A stretch of 64,000 nt of DNA from Microcoleus vaginatus PCC 9802 (GTDB lineage Bacteria > Cyanobacteriota > Cyanobacteriia > Cyanobacteriales > Microcoleaceae): assembly GCA_022701275.1 (NCBI GenBank), contig CP031740.1, positions 3,917,001-3,981,000 of the forward strand, given 5' to 3'. Every line of letters starts with the position of its first letter. The first letter of the stretch is position 1. Made by a program: the position numbers and the translations under genes. A model generated the notes under the pieces. The model worked only from the letters and a program-made list of their open reading frames with translations. It had not been told where the DNA came from and did no database searches. Positions 18,530-29,039 of the stretch are shown piece by piece.

Positions 18530-18655
18530 GATTGAAACTACTGGAAAGATTGACGATCGAGGGCAGCTTTTTATTGATCGGATGATAAAACTCCTGAAGC
18601 TGATGCAATTGATTTTTACCTACTGCGGCAACTCACCAATTCCCAACGGTGGCAA
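18530..18655 (+). pseudogene. Remnants of toxin-antitoxin-type genes
   Basis: One frame from about 18531 reads IKAIETTGKIDDRGQLFID, like the start of cyanobacterial antitoxin-type proteins (MKAIETTGTID...), with ATA where ATG would be expected. A second frame from 18578 reads DDKTPEADAIDFYLLRQL with no start codon and runs into the next gene. Both look like truncated and shifted pieces. Confidence 0.4.
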
Positions 18656-19384
18656 ATGGGGGCAAAATTAAATCGTTGGGCAAAAACTGTTAGCTTGCGC
18701 GGGATAAAAAAAGCTTGCCGCTCAACCCACAAAGAGCGATTTGCTCGATCGATATTAGGTAGCAAGTGGTTGCCAATTTTAACCCCCACCAGTGAGTCCT
18801 CTATGTGGACACAAGACCCCAGCGAAATTGCTAGACTGTTGCACCCAATTTTTGAAACATTAGGTATCTCTGATTATATTACAGGATGCGTTGCCGCTTC
18901 GGTCTATGGCGACCCTAGAACAACACGCGATTTAGATTTAGTAATTGAATTGCTCCGGGACAATATTTTTAAATTAGTTGAAGCACTAGAAACGGCTGGT
19001 TTTTACTGCCCTCCGGGTTCGGTAAAAGATATTCAAGAGGGTAGAGGGATGGTGTTGAGCGTCACTCACATGACTTTAGTATTGAACGCTGATATTGTGC
19101 TGAATTCTAATACTGAATTCGATCGCTCAAAAATGGCAAGACGACGATTAGAAGCGCTTGACGAAGCTGGTGTAGAACAATTTTGGGTTGCTTCTCCTGA
19201 AGATATTGTGTTGGCAAAACTGCTCTGGCGGCAACAGTCTAAGTCTCAAAAACAATGGAATGATGTTTTGGGAATTCTGAAAGTCCAATCTGAGAATTGG
19301 GATCGGGGTTACTTAACAGAGTGGGCCCAACAATTGGGGTGGATTGATGATTTGAACCTAGCTTTTACTGAATCAGGCATTTGA
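18656..19384 (+). CDS. Nucleotidyltransferase-like protein (AbiEii/DUF6036 type), N-terminally fused to a remnant
   Basis: From Met50 (18803) onward the protein reads as a complete nucleotidyltransferase-like antitoxin/toxin-family member: MWTQDPSEIARLLHPIF, the GCVAASVYGDP motif followed by TRDLDLVIEL with the catalytic-type DxD, and a C-terminal ASPEDIVLAKLLWRQQSKSQKQ-like stretch. The 49 residues before (RWAKTVSLRGIKKA...) belong to another small cyanobacterial family that usually precedes it as a separate gene. Here they are in one frame but lack their own start. The likely functional start is 18803. Confidence 0.65.
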   Translation: MGAKLNRWAKTVSLRGIKKACRSTHKERFARSILGSKWLPILTPTSESSMWTQDPSEIARLLHPIFETLGISDYITGCVAASVYGDPRTTRDLDLVIELLRDNIFKLVEALETAGFYCPPGSVKDIQEGRGMVLSVTHMTLVLNADIVLNSNTEFDRSKMARRRLEALDEAGVEQFWVASPEDIVLAKLLWRQQSKSQKQWNDVLGILKVQSENWDRGYLTEWAQQLGWIDDLNLAFTESGI

Positions 19385-19403
19385 TGCGATCGCAATTCGC
19401 GCA

Positions 19404-19592
19404 GTGCGATGGGAAAAAAGGTCGATCGATAGTAGAGAAAATAGTGCAAGGGATAAACTAACTGAGTATCCCAAACTAATTAAGCGTATTTTGACCGAGT
19501 ATATAGAATTGTGCGATCGGCATTCTCAACAAGACATCGAGACATTCTTGATTACCGACGAACAAAACGGTCATTATAGTTATTTCAAATAA
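19404..19592 (+). pseudogene. 5' part of xisI-like gene, split by IS630 element
   Basis: The last 45 codons read DKLTEYPKLIKRILTEYIEL and ITDEQNGHY, matching the N-terminal half of XisI (fdxN element excision controlling factor family). The frame then runs into the inverted terminal repeat of the IS and stops. Removing the IS and one TA restores ...NGHYIWMNLGWQKGDR..., continuous with the 3' half at 20529-20745. The 5' start is uncertain (GTG at 19404; the usual MDKL position has AGG). No xisH is adjacent. Confidence 0.75.
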
Positions 19593-19602
19593 AAATGAGA
19601 CA

Positions 19603-20190
19603 CTAAGTTGCACAATAAGCGCGAATAATCTCATCAAGAGATGTGGCAGAATGCGAATACATTATAGCTCTCTTTAATGCACTAAAATCATGCTCAATAT
19701 CATTTAAGTCAGGAGAGTATTTTGGTAAAAAAAGTATCTGATGGCCTGCTTCCTCCACCAGCAGTCTAATTGCTGTCTTACGATGAATCGGTGCATTATC
19801 CATGATTAATATTGATGGTATTGTTAAAGATGGCAATAAATATAAAGCTAACCACCCTTCAAAACTTTCTGCATTCAAGCTCCCTGTAAAGACCATAGGT
19901 GCAATCAAGTCCTTGTTTCCTTTTCTTCTTCCTGCTACTAAATTTTCTCTTTTTCCGCGTTTTCCTTGTCTATCCCCATATACTTTTTTTCCTTTTTTTG
20001 ACCACGCATAAACACAAGCATGAAACTCTTCAAACCCTGACTCATCAATAAATACAAGGCTTTTACTCCCATGAGCTTTAATTAAATTTCTCAGTGTTTG
20101 GTAGTATTGTATTCTTTCTTCTCTATTCCTTTCTCTATAACGATATTCTTTTTTTTTCTCGTAATTTTCATTTTCTTTAAGGCATAGCAT
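19603..20190 (-). CDS. IS630 transposase, DDE catalytic part (orfB)
   Basis: Catalytic half of an IS630/Tc1-type transposase, 195 residues in this frame. The acidic triad is visible: Asp in LVFIDESGFE, Asp in ILIMDNAPIH and the third acidic residue in LPKYSPDLNDIEHDFSALK. It is expressed by a -1 shift from the upstream frame, on a run of nine A (20149-20157 on the plus strand as T), so the start given is only the frame limit. It appears intact. Confidence 0.85.
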   Translation of the reverse strand: MLCLKENENYEKKKEYRYRERNREERIQYYQTLRNLIKAHGSKSLVFIDESGFEEFHACVYAWSKKGKKVYGDRQGKRGKRENLVAGRRKGNKDLIAPMVFTGSLNAESFEGWLALYLLPSLTIPSILIMDNAPIHRKTAIRLLVEEAGHQILFLPKYSPDLNDIEHDFSALKRAIMYSHSATSLDEIIRAYCAT

Positions 20191-20450
20191 ATGGCACTCG
20201 CTCTCACCCCGAATTTCCTTGCTCTTTCTATTAATCTTGCTTCGGGATTTTCTTCTACATCTTTTCTGAGCGCTTCCCAGTCTATCTTTCGCTCACGGTG
20301 TTCTACCTTAGTGGCTCGAAGGTCTTCCCTCCCTAGCCATCTGTATATTGTTGCTCTTCCTACTTTAAACAGGGCGGCGGCTTTAGTTATACCCCCTCCA
20401 TTTTCCACATAATCCACTACTCTTTTTCTTAAATCTAGACTGTATGCCAT
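20091..20450 (-). CDS. IS630 transposase, N-terminal helix-turn-helix part (orfA)
   Basis: Starts MAYSLDLRKRVVDYVENGGG, the usual opening of IS630 transposases, followed by a helix-turn-helix (TKAAALFKVGRATIYRWL) that binds the terminal repeat and a second basic HTH-like part (LIERARKFGVRASAICYALKKM). It ends soon after the A9 slip site (20157-20149), where a -1 shift joins it to the DDE part. The ATG at 20450 is preferred to the open frame back to 20471. Confidence 0.85.
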   Translation of the reverse strand: MAYSLDLRKRVVDYVENGGGITKAAALFKVGRATIYRWLGREDLRATKVEHRERKIDWEALRKDVEENPEARLIERARKFGVRASAICYALKKMKITRKKKNIVIEKGIEKKEYNTTKH

Positions 20451-20528
20451 TTTTCGGCTCCGAGTTAACAATTTTTCTTGATTTTACATCATCTTGCATT
20501 TGTCTCAGATTTATTTGAAATGACTATA

Positions 20529-20745
20529 CATCTGGATGAACCTGGGCTGGCAAAAGGGCGATCGCATTACCGGTATCACTGTTTACGTTCGGATTCGCGA
20601 TCGCAACTTCTGGATTGAGGAAGACTGGACAGAAGATGGGATTGCAACGGATTTGGTGCGCGCTGGAGTTCCCAAGGAAGATATTGTTTTGGCATTTCAC
20701 GAGCCTGGGATGCGGCAGTACACAGATTTTGCAGTAGCTTCGTAG
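20529..20745 (+). pseudogene. 3' part of xisI-like gene, split by IS630 element
   Basis: Carries the C-terminal half of an XisI-family protein: LGWQKGDRITGITVYVRI, WIEEDWTEDGIATDLVRAGVPKEDIV and a final REFSxYAVA-like MRQYTDFAVAS. The codons read in phase with the 5' half at 19404-19576 once the IS and one TA are removed. An internal ATG (20536) could start a 69-residue product, but it lacks the N-terminal half. Confidence 0.75.
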
Positions 20746-21029
20746 CACTTCAGGGATGGAAAAATTAAAAAGCTCGATCGCACAGCTCTTAATGGTTATT
20801 TATTGAACAAAATTTTTTTGAAAAATTAGTGTACTTACTACCATATTCTCCTCTACCTAAACAAGATTGAGCCAAAAAGAGTCTTGGTTAAAGAGTCGAA
20901 CCCGCCAACAACTGGAACAGTTTGATTTTTTACGTTCTGGCAATTGAGGATGTCTTAGGTCAAGGGTCCTAACTGCCTTAGCGACTGCTATACTTCCAAT
21001 CCCCGCAGTAAAAATATTTTTACCCAAAC
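20746..21029. other. Intergenic region between split xisI and psbA
   Basis: No coding frame of note. The region is A/T-rich at 20800-20860 and holds no repeat that I recognise. The psbA terminator follows at 21030. Confidence 0.5.
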
Positions 21030-21061
21030 AAAAAGCGCCCCTATTTCTAGGAGCGCTTTTT
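21030..21061 (-). terminator. psbA intrinsic terminator
   Basis: AAAAAGCGC (21030-21038) pairs with GCGCTTTTT (21053-21061), with extra CCTA/TAGG pairing inside. On the minus strand the stem ends in a T run, 20 bp after the psbA stop codon. Confidence 0.85.
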
Positions 21062-21080
21062 GTCAATCAAAGACTAAAAC

Positions 21081-22163
21081 TTAGCCATTGATAGAAGGAG
21101 CAACCATTGCTACGGGAGTGGTAACACCTGCAGCCAAGTCAAGCGGGAAGTTGTGAGCATTGCGCTCGTGCATTACTTCCATACCCAAGTTAGCGCGGTT
21201 GATGACATCAGCCCAAGTATTGATAACACGACCTTGAGAGTCGATAATCGATTGGTTGAAGTTGAAACCGTTCAAGTTGAAAGCCATTGTCGATATACCC
21301 AAAGCGGTAAACCAGATACCGACAACTGGCCATGCACCTAACAAGAAGTGCAAAGAACGGCTGTTGTTGAATGAAGCGTATTGGAAAATCAAACGACCGA
21401 AGTAGCCGTGGGCTGCAACGATGTTGTAGGTTTCTTCTTCTTGACCGAATTTGTAACCGTAGTTTTGCGATTCGGTTTCGGTTGTTTCACGAACCAAAGA
21501 AGAGGTAACTAAAGAACCGTGCATTGCGGAGAACAAAGAACCACCGAAGACACCAGCAACTCCCAACATGTGGAACGGGTGCATCAGGATGTTGTGCTCT
21601 GCTTGGAACACGATCATGAAGTTGAATGTGCCGGAGATACCCAAAGGCATACCGTCAGAGAAAGAACCTTGTCCAATTGGGTAGATCAAGAATACTGCGG
21701 TGGCTGCTGCAACTGGTGCAGAGTAAGCGACGCAGATCCAAGGACGCATACCTAAGCGGTAGGACAATTCCCATTCACGACCCATGTAGCAAAATACACC
21801 GATCAGGAAGTGGAAAATTACCAATTGGTAAGGGCCGCCGTTGTACAACCACTCATCGAGGGAAGCTGCTTCCCAGATTGGGTAGAAGTGTAAGCCGATG
21901 GCGTTGGATGAAGGAACAACTGCACCTGTGATGATGTTGTTACCGTACATCAAGGAACCTGCTACTGGTTCACGGATGCCGTCGATGTCCACTGGAGGGG
22001 CAGCGATGAAGGCGATGATGTAGCAGATGGTTGCGCTCAGGAGGGTGGGAATCATCAAGACGCCGAACCAACCTACATAAATGCGGTTGTCGGTTGATGT
22101 TACCCACTCACAAAAGCGTTCCCAGACGTTGGCGCTTTCGCGTTGCTGTAAGGTTGTTGTCAT
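21081..22163 (-). CDS. psbA: Photosystem II reaction centre protein D1
   Basis: D1 binds P680, pheophytin, QB and the Mn4CaO5 cluster with D2 in the thylakoid membrane. At 360 residues it is full length, with the five-helix D1 fold. The C-terminal extension after the ...LDLAA cleavage site is [15 protein letters not shown], to be removed by CtpA after Ala344. Residue 130 is Glu (CYMGREWEL), the form associated with high-light D1 copies (D1:2 type) in cyanobacteria, rather than Gln130. Cyanobacteria usually hold several psbA genes; only one is in this window. It has its own promoter and terminator and is monocistronic. Confidence 0.98.
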   Translation of the reverse strand: MTTTLQQRESANVWERFCEWVTSTDNRIYVGWFGVLMIPTLLSATICYIIAFIAAPPVDIDGIREPVAGSLMYGNNIITGAVVPSSNAIGLHFYPIWEAASLDEWLYNGGPYQLVIFHFLIGVFCYMGREWELSYRLGMRPWICVAYSAPVAAATAVFLIYPIGQGSFSDGMPLGISGTFNFMIVFQAEHNILMHPFHMLGVAGVFGGSLFSAMHGSLVTSSLVRETTETESQNYGYKFGQEEETYNIVAAHGYFGRLIFQYASFNNSRSLHFLLGAWPVVGIWFTALGISTMAFNLNGFNFNQSIIDSQGRVINTWADVINRANLGMEVMHERNAHNFPLDLAAGVTTPVAMVAPSING

Positions 22164-22212
22164 TTGTTTATGATTGCTTTATTTGGTTTTCAATGTTCGG
22201 ATGATGTTTATA

Positions 22213-22241
22213 TTATTAACGGTGTTGTTAAGGTTTGTAAA
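22213..22241 (-). promoter_or_regulatory. Candidate psbA promoter
   Basis: On the minus strand TTTACA (22241-22236) is followed by 17 bases and TAATAA (22218-22213), about 50 bp before the psbA start. Spacing is ideal for the vegetative sigma factor. Confidence 0.55.
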
Positions 22242-22359
22242 GGGGTTGAGCGACAGTTAAACTGATGACTGCGATTAGGAAAGCTGATGAAAGGAGAGAC
22301 AGGGGCGATCGCCCGATCGCGAAAAGATATGCCAGCGTGCTCTTCGGCGCACCTCAACC

Positions 22360-24105
22360 CTAACGAACGGGAGCTATGGGAGGTGGAGAAGGTAGAGAAA
22401 CAGGAGCGAGGACAGGTGGAGAGGCCGGGATGCGAGGAGGTGGAGAAAACCTGAACTGCTGGAGTTGTTGCGGGGTGAGCGATCGCAAAATTCTCAGTCC
22501 GAGAGTGTCTCGGGAGATGCTTAAAGCGTAGGATGGCTCCAAATACGGGCGGAAATTTGATTTGTTGTTCAAATAGCTTTCCATGAAAGCTAGGCTGAGT
22601 CCGCTGAGGTAGCGGCGGGCTAAAGCAGGTTCGGGTCCGATCGCCTCTGCTGGCGGGAGAAATAGGCTTTGAGGGGATTCCTCGATCGTTGAGAAGTGAG
22701 TCCCGTTGTTCATTAGTACGAGATATTTGTTGGGCGATGTCAGCCAGGTGAACGGTTGAATTTGTTCGAGCAAAGCGGGGGCGACGGTATCGGCGCTGCC
22801 TGCTATTACCATGACTGGGATTTGGATTTTGCTGAGGTTTGTTTCTCCGAGAATGCTGCTGACGATGGGGTTGATGGCGATCGCAGCTTTGATGCGCGGG
22901 TCGGCGAAATTGTACTGGTTGCGCTCTAGGCCGCGGGCGCGGCACTGCAAAAGCAGGGAGAGGTTCCAAGTTTCGTTTTCGACCTGGCAGTCTTTGTCTA
23001 GCTGTGCAAAATTAATCCCCGCCCCGGCTAATGCTAAAGCCGTATAGCCACCGAAAGACTGGCCGATGACGCCGACTCGCTGCAAGTCGAGCTGCCCTTG
23101 GTAGGCCGGATTGGTTGTAGAAAGTTTGGTTAAATAATCGAGCAGGTCTTTGATGTCGAGGGGGCGGTTAACAAATTCTGCTGGTTCTGCTACTTCGCTG
23201 GCTCTGCCTGTTACTAAGTTTTGGATTTGTTGGGCGTTGCTGCCGGAATGTTCGGGGACGGCGACGGCAAAGCCGTAGGAGGCTAGGTGTTTTGCTAAAT
23301 ATTGAAAGGAAATGCGATCGGAACCTAAACCGTGGGAAATTACTACTACTGGGGCCGGTTGGGGGCTGCCCTGTGGCAAGTAAATGTCCATATCAAACGT
23401 GCGAAGGCGATTTGGACTCGTCAGAATTACCGATGATTTTTTCCAAGTATAGGGGCCCGGTAGCTGGGGCTGCAGCATTGCCGCAGCCGGTATGGCGGGT
23501 TCAGAGGCTGCTTGTGCTTCCGACAACTGGGCGACTCCGGCGATCGTCTGATTGGAACGGTTGATCAGCGATGTCAGCTCGTCGGCGATACCCAAGGCGC
23601 GAGCGATGTCAATTCTGATGCCATAAGTGGGGAATTTCCGCAGCACGTTGAGTATTGTCAGGCCTTCTGGATCTGAGGCTGCTAAAATCAAGGCGGCTCG
23701 GATGGCATAAAATCCGGGCTGCCGAGCTTTGGTTTGAATTACTCGACCCAAGCGTTTCAGCAGCACTTCTCCTTGAGGCGTGTAGAGAAATTGGGCGATC
23801 GTCACCTGGCTGATTTCAGCTTTCGCTTGCAGGGCGCTGCGAATCTCCGCTAGCTGAGATTCTTTGATATATTGAGCGAAGCCGTCCAAGTTCGAGTCTA
23901 TTTTGCCTTCTTTGGCGAAGAGTGCCAGGGATGCGATGGGAACTGATTCTTCTAGCGGCCCGTAAGTTACGTAAATTCGCTCGGCACCCATTGCCGGTGC
24001 GGCGGTGCAAACAGCCGTGAATGCAAACAATCCTAGGTATTTTTGGGTGATCGACCGCCGAGCGCGAAGGGCAGCAGTGGAGAGGCTCGAAAACAGACAG
24101 TTCAT
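22360..24105 (-). CDS. DUF1400-alpha/beta hydrolase (PAF-acetylhydrolase-like)
   Basis: A 581-residue secreted hydrolase. The N-terminal signal peptide ends near APAMGA. Residues about 40-165 match the DUF1400 domain of cyanobacteria (YVTYGPLEESVPIASLALFAKEGK, ...QFLYTPQGEVLLKRLG). The C-terminal domain has the oxyanion-region HGLGSDR, nucleophile GQSFGG and a distal NNGTHFS that may supply the His. The family resembles plasma platelet-activating-factor acetylhydrolase/dienelactone hydrolase, so an ester substrate is likely but unknown. The last 30 residues are proline-rich. The ATG at 24105 fits an AGG ten bases upstream better than the GTG at 24114. Confidence 0.85.
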   Translation of the reverse strand: MNCLFSSLSTAALRARRSITQKYLGLFAFTAVCTAAPAMGAERIYVTYGPLEESVPIASLALFAKEGKIDSNLDGFAQYIKESQLAEIRSALQAKAEISQVTIAQFLYTPQGEVLLKRLGRVIQTKARQPGFYAIRAALILAASDPEGLTILNVLRKFPTYGIRIDIARALGIADELTSLINRSNQTIAGVAQLSEAQAASEPAIPAAAMLQPQLPGPYTWKKSSVILTSPNRLRTFDMDIYLPQGSPQPAPVVVISHGLGSDRISFQYLAKHLASYGFAVAVPEHSGSNAQQIQNLVTGRASEVAEPAEFVNRPLDIKDLLDYLTKLSTTNPAYQGQLDLQRVGVIGQSFGGYTALALAGAGINFAQLDKDCQVENETWNLSLLLQCRARGLERNQYNFADPRIKAAIAINPIVSSILGETNLSKIQIPVMVIAGSADTVAPALLEQIQPFTWLTSPNKYLVLMNNGTHFSTIEESPQSLFLPPAEAIGPEPALARRYLSGLSLAFMESYLNNKSNFRPYLEPSYALSISRDTLGLRILRSLTPQQLQQFRFSPPPRIPASPPVLAPVSLPSPPPIAPVR

Positions 24106-24255
24106 AACTTTCACACCTAGGACTTCTAATAATTAGTCGGTGAAACGATGTAAATTGTTTCGTCAACATTTAATGCCAAAAAATCGATCGGTTGGTTCGG
24201 ATGCTTCGGAAATTAGGTTATCGTGGGAAGCATAGCCTAAAAGTAATTTTCTGAT

Positions 24256-24282
24256 TTGACAAGGCTAGCTGAAATTTAAAAT
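24256..24282 (+). promoter_or_regulatory. Candidate promoter of the HD gene
   Basis: TTGACA (24256-24261) and TAAAAT (24277-24282) with 15-bp spacing lie upstream of the HD gene, in the 280-bp divergent region shared with the hydrolase. The spacing is short, so this is only a candidate. Confidence 0.35.
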
Positions 24283-24387
24283 TCCACGCCGAGGGGTCAA
24301 ACCTACTGGAATGCCCATTGATTATTTTTTCAGCTATCCAAGATATTTTCGAGCAAGTTTGTAACTACAGCCTGAGTGAGAGAATTT

Positions 24388-25371
24388 ATGATGTTCAATG
24401 CAACTGCTATCCTGATTGACGCTTTTGTGCAAGAGTTGCAGGCCGGCTACCGTCGCACCTACGGCAAGTACAAGCCTGACTACCCTGAAATTATCGCCTG
24501 GGCAGGGACTATGGCTCTGGAAAATATCGCTAACTGCGATGCTCTTTACCACAATGTGGAACACACAATGCTTGTGGCTTTGGTGGGACAAGAGATTCTC
24601 CGCGGCAAGCATATTCGCGAAGGGGGAGTGTCGCCGGAAGATTGGCTGCACTACCTGATATCGCTGCTGTGCCACGATATCGGCTACGTCAAAGGTGTTT
24701 GCCGCCAAGACCAAGAAGCTGTGGGACTCTACGCTACGGGTATTGACGGGGGCATGGTTTCTGTGCCTATCGGGGCAACTTCTGCCAGTTTAACTCCTTA
24801 TCATGTCGATCGAGGAAAACTCGTAATTGACGAACGCTTCGGCGGGCACACATTAATTGATGCCGAACAAATCAAGCGCAATATTGAATTGACGCGCTTC
24901 CCAGTTCCTGCTAGCGAAACTCATCAAGACAGAAATAATTATTCTGGACTCGCTAGGGCCGCTGATTTGATCGGTCAGTTGAGTGATCCAAATTACCTGC
25001 GAAAAATAAGTGCCCTGTTCTACGAATTTGAGGAAGTCGGCACTAATAAAATCTTGGGATACAAGTCTCCGGGAGATTTGCGGCAAAATTACGCCAAGTT
25101 TTATTGGAATGGAGTTTTTCCTTACATTCCAGCCGCTTTGAACTACTTGGAATTGACCCAGGGAGGCAAACAGATTATTGCCAACCTCTACGCCAACGTA
25201 TTTCAGGTTGAACACGCTGAACCGCTCGCTTTTACCAAGCCAAACGCTCAAGAATTCACCAAATCCCGCGCCAATAGCAACTTGAACGGCGAAAAAGAAG
25301 GTGAGAATCTTCAACCTTCCATGTCCGGGGAAAACAAGAAATTTACCGAGTTTCCAGACTTGAATTTGTGA
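24388..25371 (+). CDS. HD-domain metal-dependent phosphohydrolase-like protein
   Basis: A 327-residue cyanobacterial HD-superfamily protein, like the Npun_R2479 family. HD ligands are visible in LYHNVEHTMLV (first His) and LLCHDIGYVKGVC (His-Asp pair), with further metal-site candidates downstream (the DAEQIKRNIELTRFP region). HD proteins cleave phosphoester bonds in nucleotides or signalling dinucleotides; this one's substrate is unknown. The last 50 residues are polar and look disordered. The start is set at ATG 24388; the frame also opens at GTG 24376. Confidence 0.8.
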   Translation: MMFNATAILIDAFVQELQAGYRRTYGKYKPDYPEIIAWAGTMALENIANCDALYHNVEHTMLVALVGQEILRGKHIREGGVSPEDWLHYLISLLCHDIGYVKGVCRQDQEAVGLYATGIDGGMVSVPIGATSASLTPYHVDRGKLVIDERFGGHTLIDAEQIKRNIELTRFPVPASETHQDRNNYSGLARAADLIGQLSDPNYLRKISALFYEFEEVGTNKILGYKSPGDLRQNYAKFYWNGVFPYIPAALNYLELTQGGKQIIANLYANVFQVEHAEPLAFTKPNAQEFTKSRANSNLNGEKEGENLQPSMSGENKKFTEFPDLNL

Positions 25372-27922
<2,551 letters not shown>

Positions 27923-28256
27923 ATGATTGGTGAAAGTCAATATATCTCTCTTTTTTCTTTCTCTGCGCCCTCTGCGCTCTCTGCGGTTCGTAAAAAAGCT
28001 GATTCACTTGAGCCGTTTTTCGACAACATCACCAACTATTCTATTGCGCCCGGTGCAAAATAGCCGATCGCGAAGTGGGCAATACCTCAAAAGGCATAGA
28101 AATCGCGTTAGCAGTTGGTGAATCTACATACTTCCCTGGCGGTGCTGCCCGAATCGGTTGTCGGTACAGGCTAGTTTTGCTAAAATTTGATAAAGTTTGC
28201 AATAGCGATGGCAACTGCGAGCTTAGCCAAATCCCAGCAATCATAGGAGATACATT
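27923..28256. other. Intergenic region after ligA
   Basis: Starts with a CTCTGCGCCCTCTGCG-type short repeat (27961-27987). Overlapping open frames on both strands (28041-28296) show no recognisable features. An AGGAG at 28241-28245 serves the next gene. Confidence 0.4.
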
Positions 28257-28670
28257 ATGTCTGAAATTCCAGCAGAACAAACACAAACAAACTTGACAAC
28301 TCCAGAAATAACTACCGAAAGCTCAATTTCAGGAGTGGAAAACGTGAAAAACAGTTTGGGAAACGTCCTAAATAGTTGGAAATTGAAAGTAGGAGTAGCA
28401 GTTGTTGTACTGTTTGCAGTATCGCTATTTGCTTTCTACTGGCAGCATATCATTGCAGTCGTAGGTATGAAGAGTTGGTCGGCGCGATCGGGAGCTAACC
28501 CGATCGAATGTATGGTAAGAGATACTAATAACGACCAGTATGTCAGTTGCAGCGCCCTCCTCGATCAGCAGATTGTCCCTCTTGAGTGCAGTTCGAGTTT
28601 GTTCAATATCGGCTGTCGAGTCAATTACGGAACTGCGGCCGCAAATCCGAGACAAACCAACCCTAGATAG
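28257..28670 (+). CDS. Small single-pass membrane protein, unknown
   Basis: A 137-residue protein, not recognised. Residues 1-40 are polar and Thr/Ser/Glu-rich; 44-63 form one hydrophobic helix (KVGVAVVVLFAVSLFAFYW); the remainder contains four cysteines (ECMV, SCSA, ECSS, GCRV) and would lie outside the cytoplasm if the positive-inside rule holds. The paired cysteines suggest disulfides. The ATG has a clear AGGAG 11 bases upstream, supporting a real gene. No operon partners. Confidence 0.6.
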   Translation: MSEIPAEQTQTNLTTPEITTESSISGVENVKNSLGNVLNSWKLKVGVAVVVLFAVSLFAFYWQHIIAVVGMKSWSARSGANPIECMVRDTNNDQYVSCSALLDQQIVPLECSSSLFNIGCRVNYGTAAANPRQTNPR

Positions 28671-28714
28671 ACCATCTGCGGGTTAGAGATGATTGTTCAA
28701 GGAACAGATTTGTT

Positions 28715-28860
28715 AGTAAAATATGGGACTTCCCCAAGATTTTCCACCGTGAAAATACTCCAGCAATAAAGATGAGAAAACTCTTGTTTGGCTGGTTGTA
28801 AATGAGCAGGTAAGTTGACTTACCTGCTATGGCAAGTTTCTGCTTGCTTGTTCCGGGTTA
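28715..28860 (-). pseudogene. Remnant of a CHAT-domain C-terminus
   Basis: Minus-strand translation gives NLPAHLQPAKQEFSHLYCWSIF, close to NLPANLQQANQSFSHPYYWSSF at the end of the giant CHAT protein (36909-36990). The DNA similarity is visible across GATGAGAAAA...TTGTAAATNAGCAGGTAA. No start, catalytic core or open frame remains. An 11-bp inverted repeat, AGCAGGTAAGT/ACTTACCTGCT, lies at 28805-28828. The rest of 28671-29039 shows nothing else. Confidence 0.6.
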
Positions 28861-29039
28861 ACATATCGGATGATACGATGCTTAGATAAACATAATTCAC
28901 GCTCTTAAAGGTCGGGAGATAAGGACGCCAAAATACCAATCTGGCTCCTACCACAAAAACTCGCAAATTGCACACAGATGGTAGAATTTACTTGGATGTT
29001 ATCTATGACGATTGATCCAAGAATATCAGGAATATTTGT

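Larger units (their letters stand above)
19577..20526 (-). mobile_element. IS630-family insertion sequence, complete, about 950 bp
   Basis: The ends are inverted repeats: TAGTTATTTCAAATAAAAAT on the left (from 19577), and on the reverse strand TAGTCATTTCAAATAAATCT on the right (to 20526), each followed by GAGACA. A TA dinucleotide flanks each side (19575-19576 and 20527-20528), the target duplication of IS630/Tc1 elements. Inside are two overlapping minus-strand frames joined by a -1 shift. The host gene is an xisI homologue. Confidence 0.9.
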
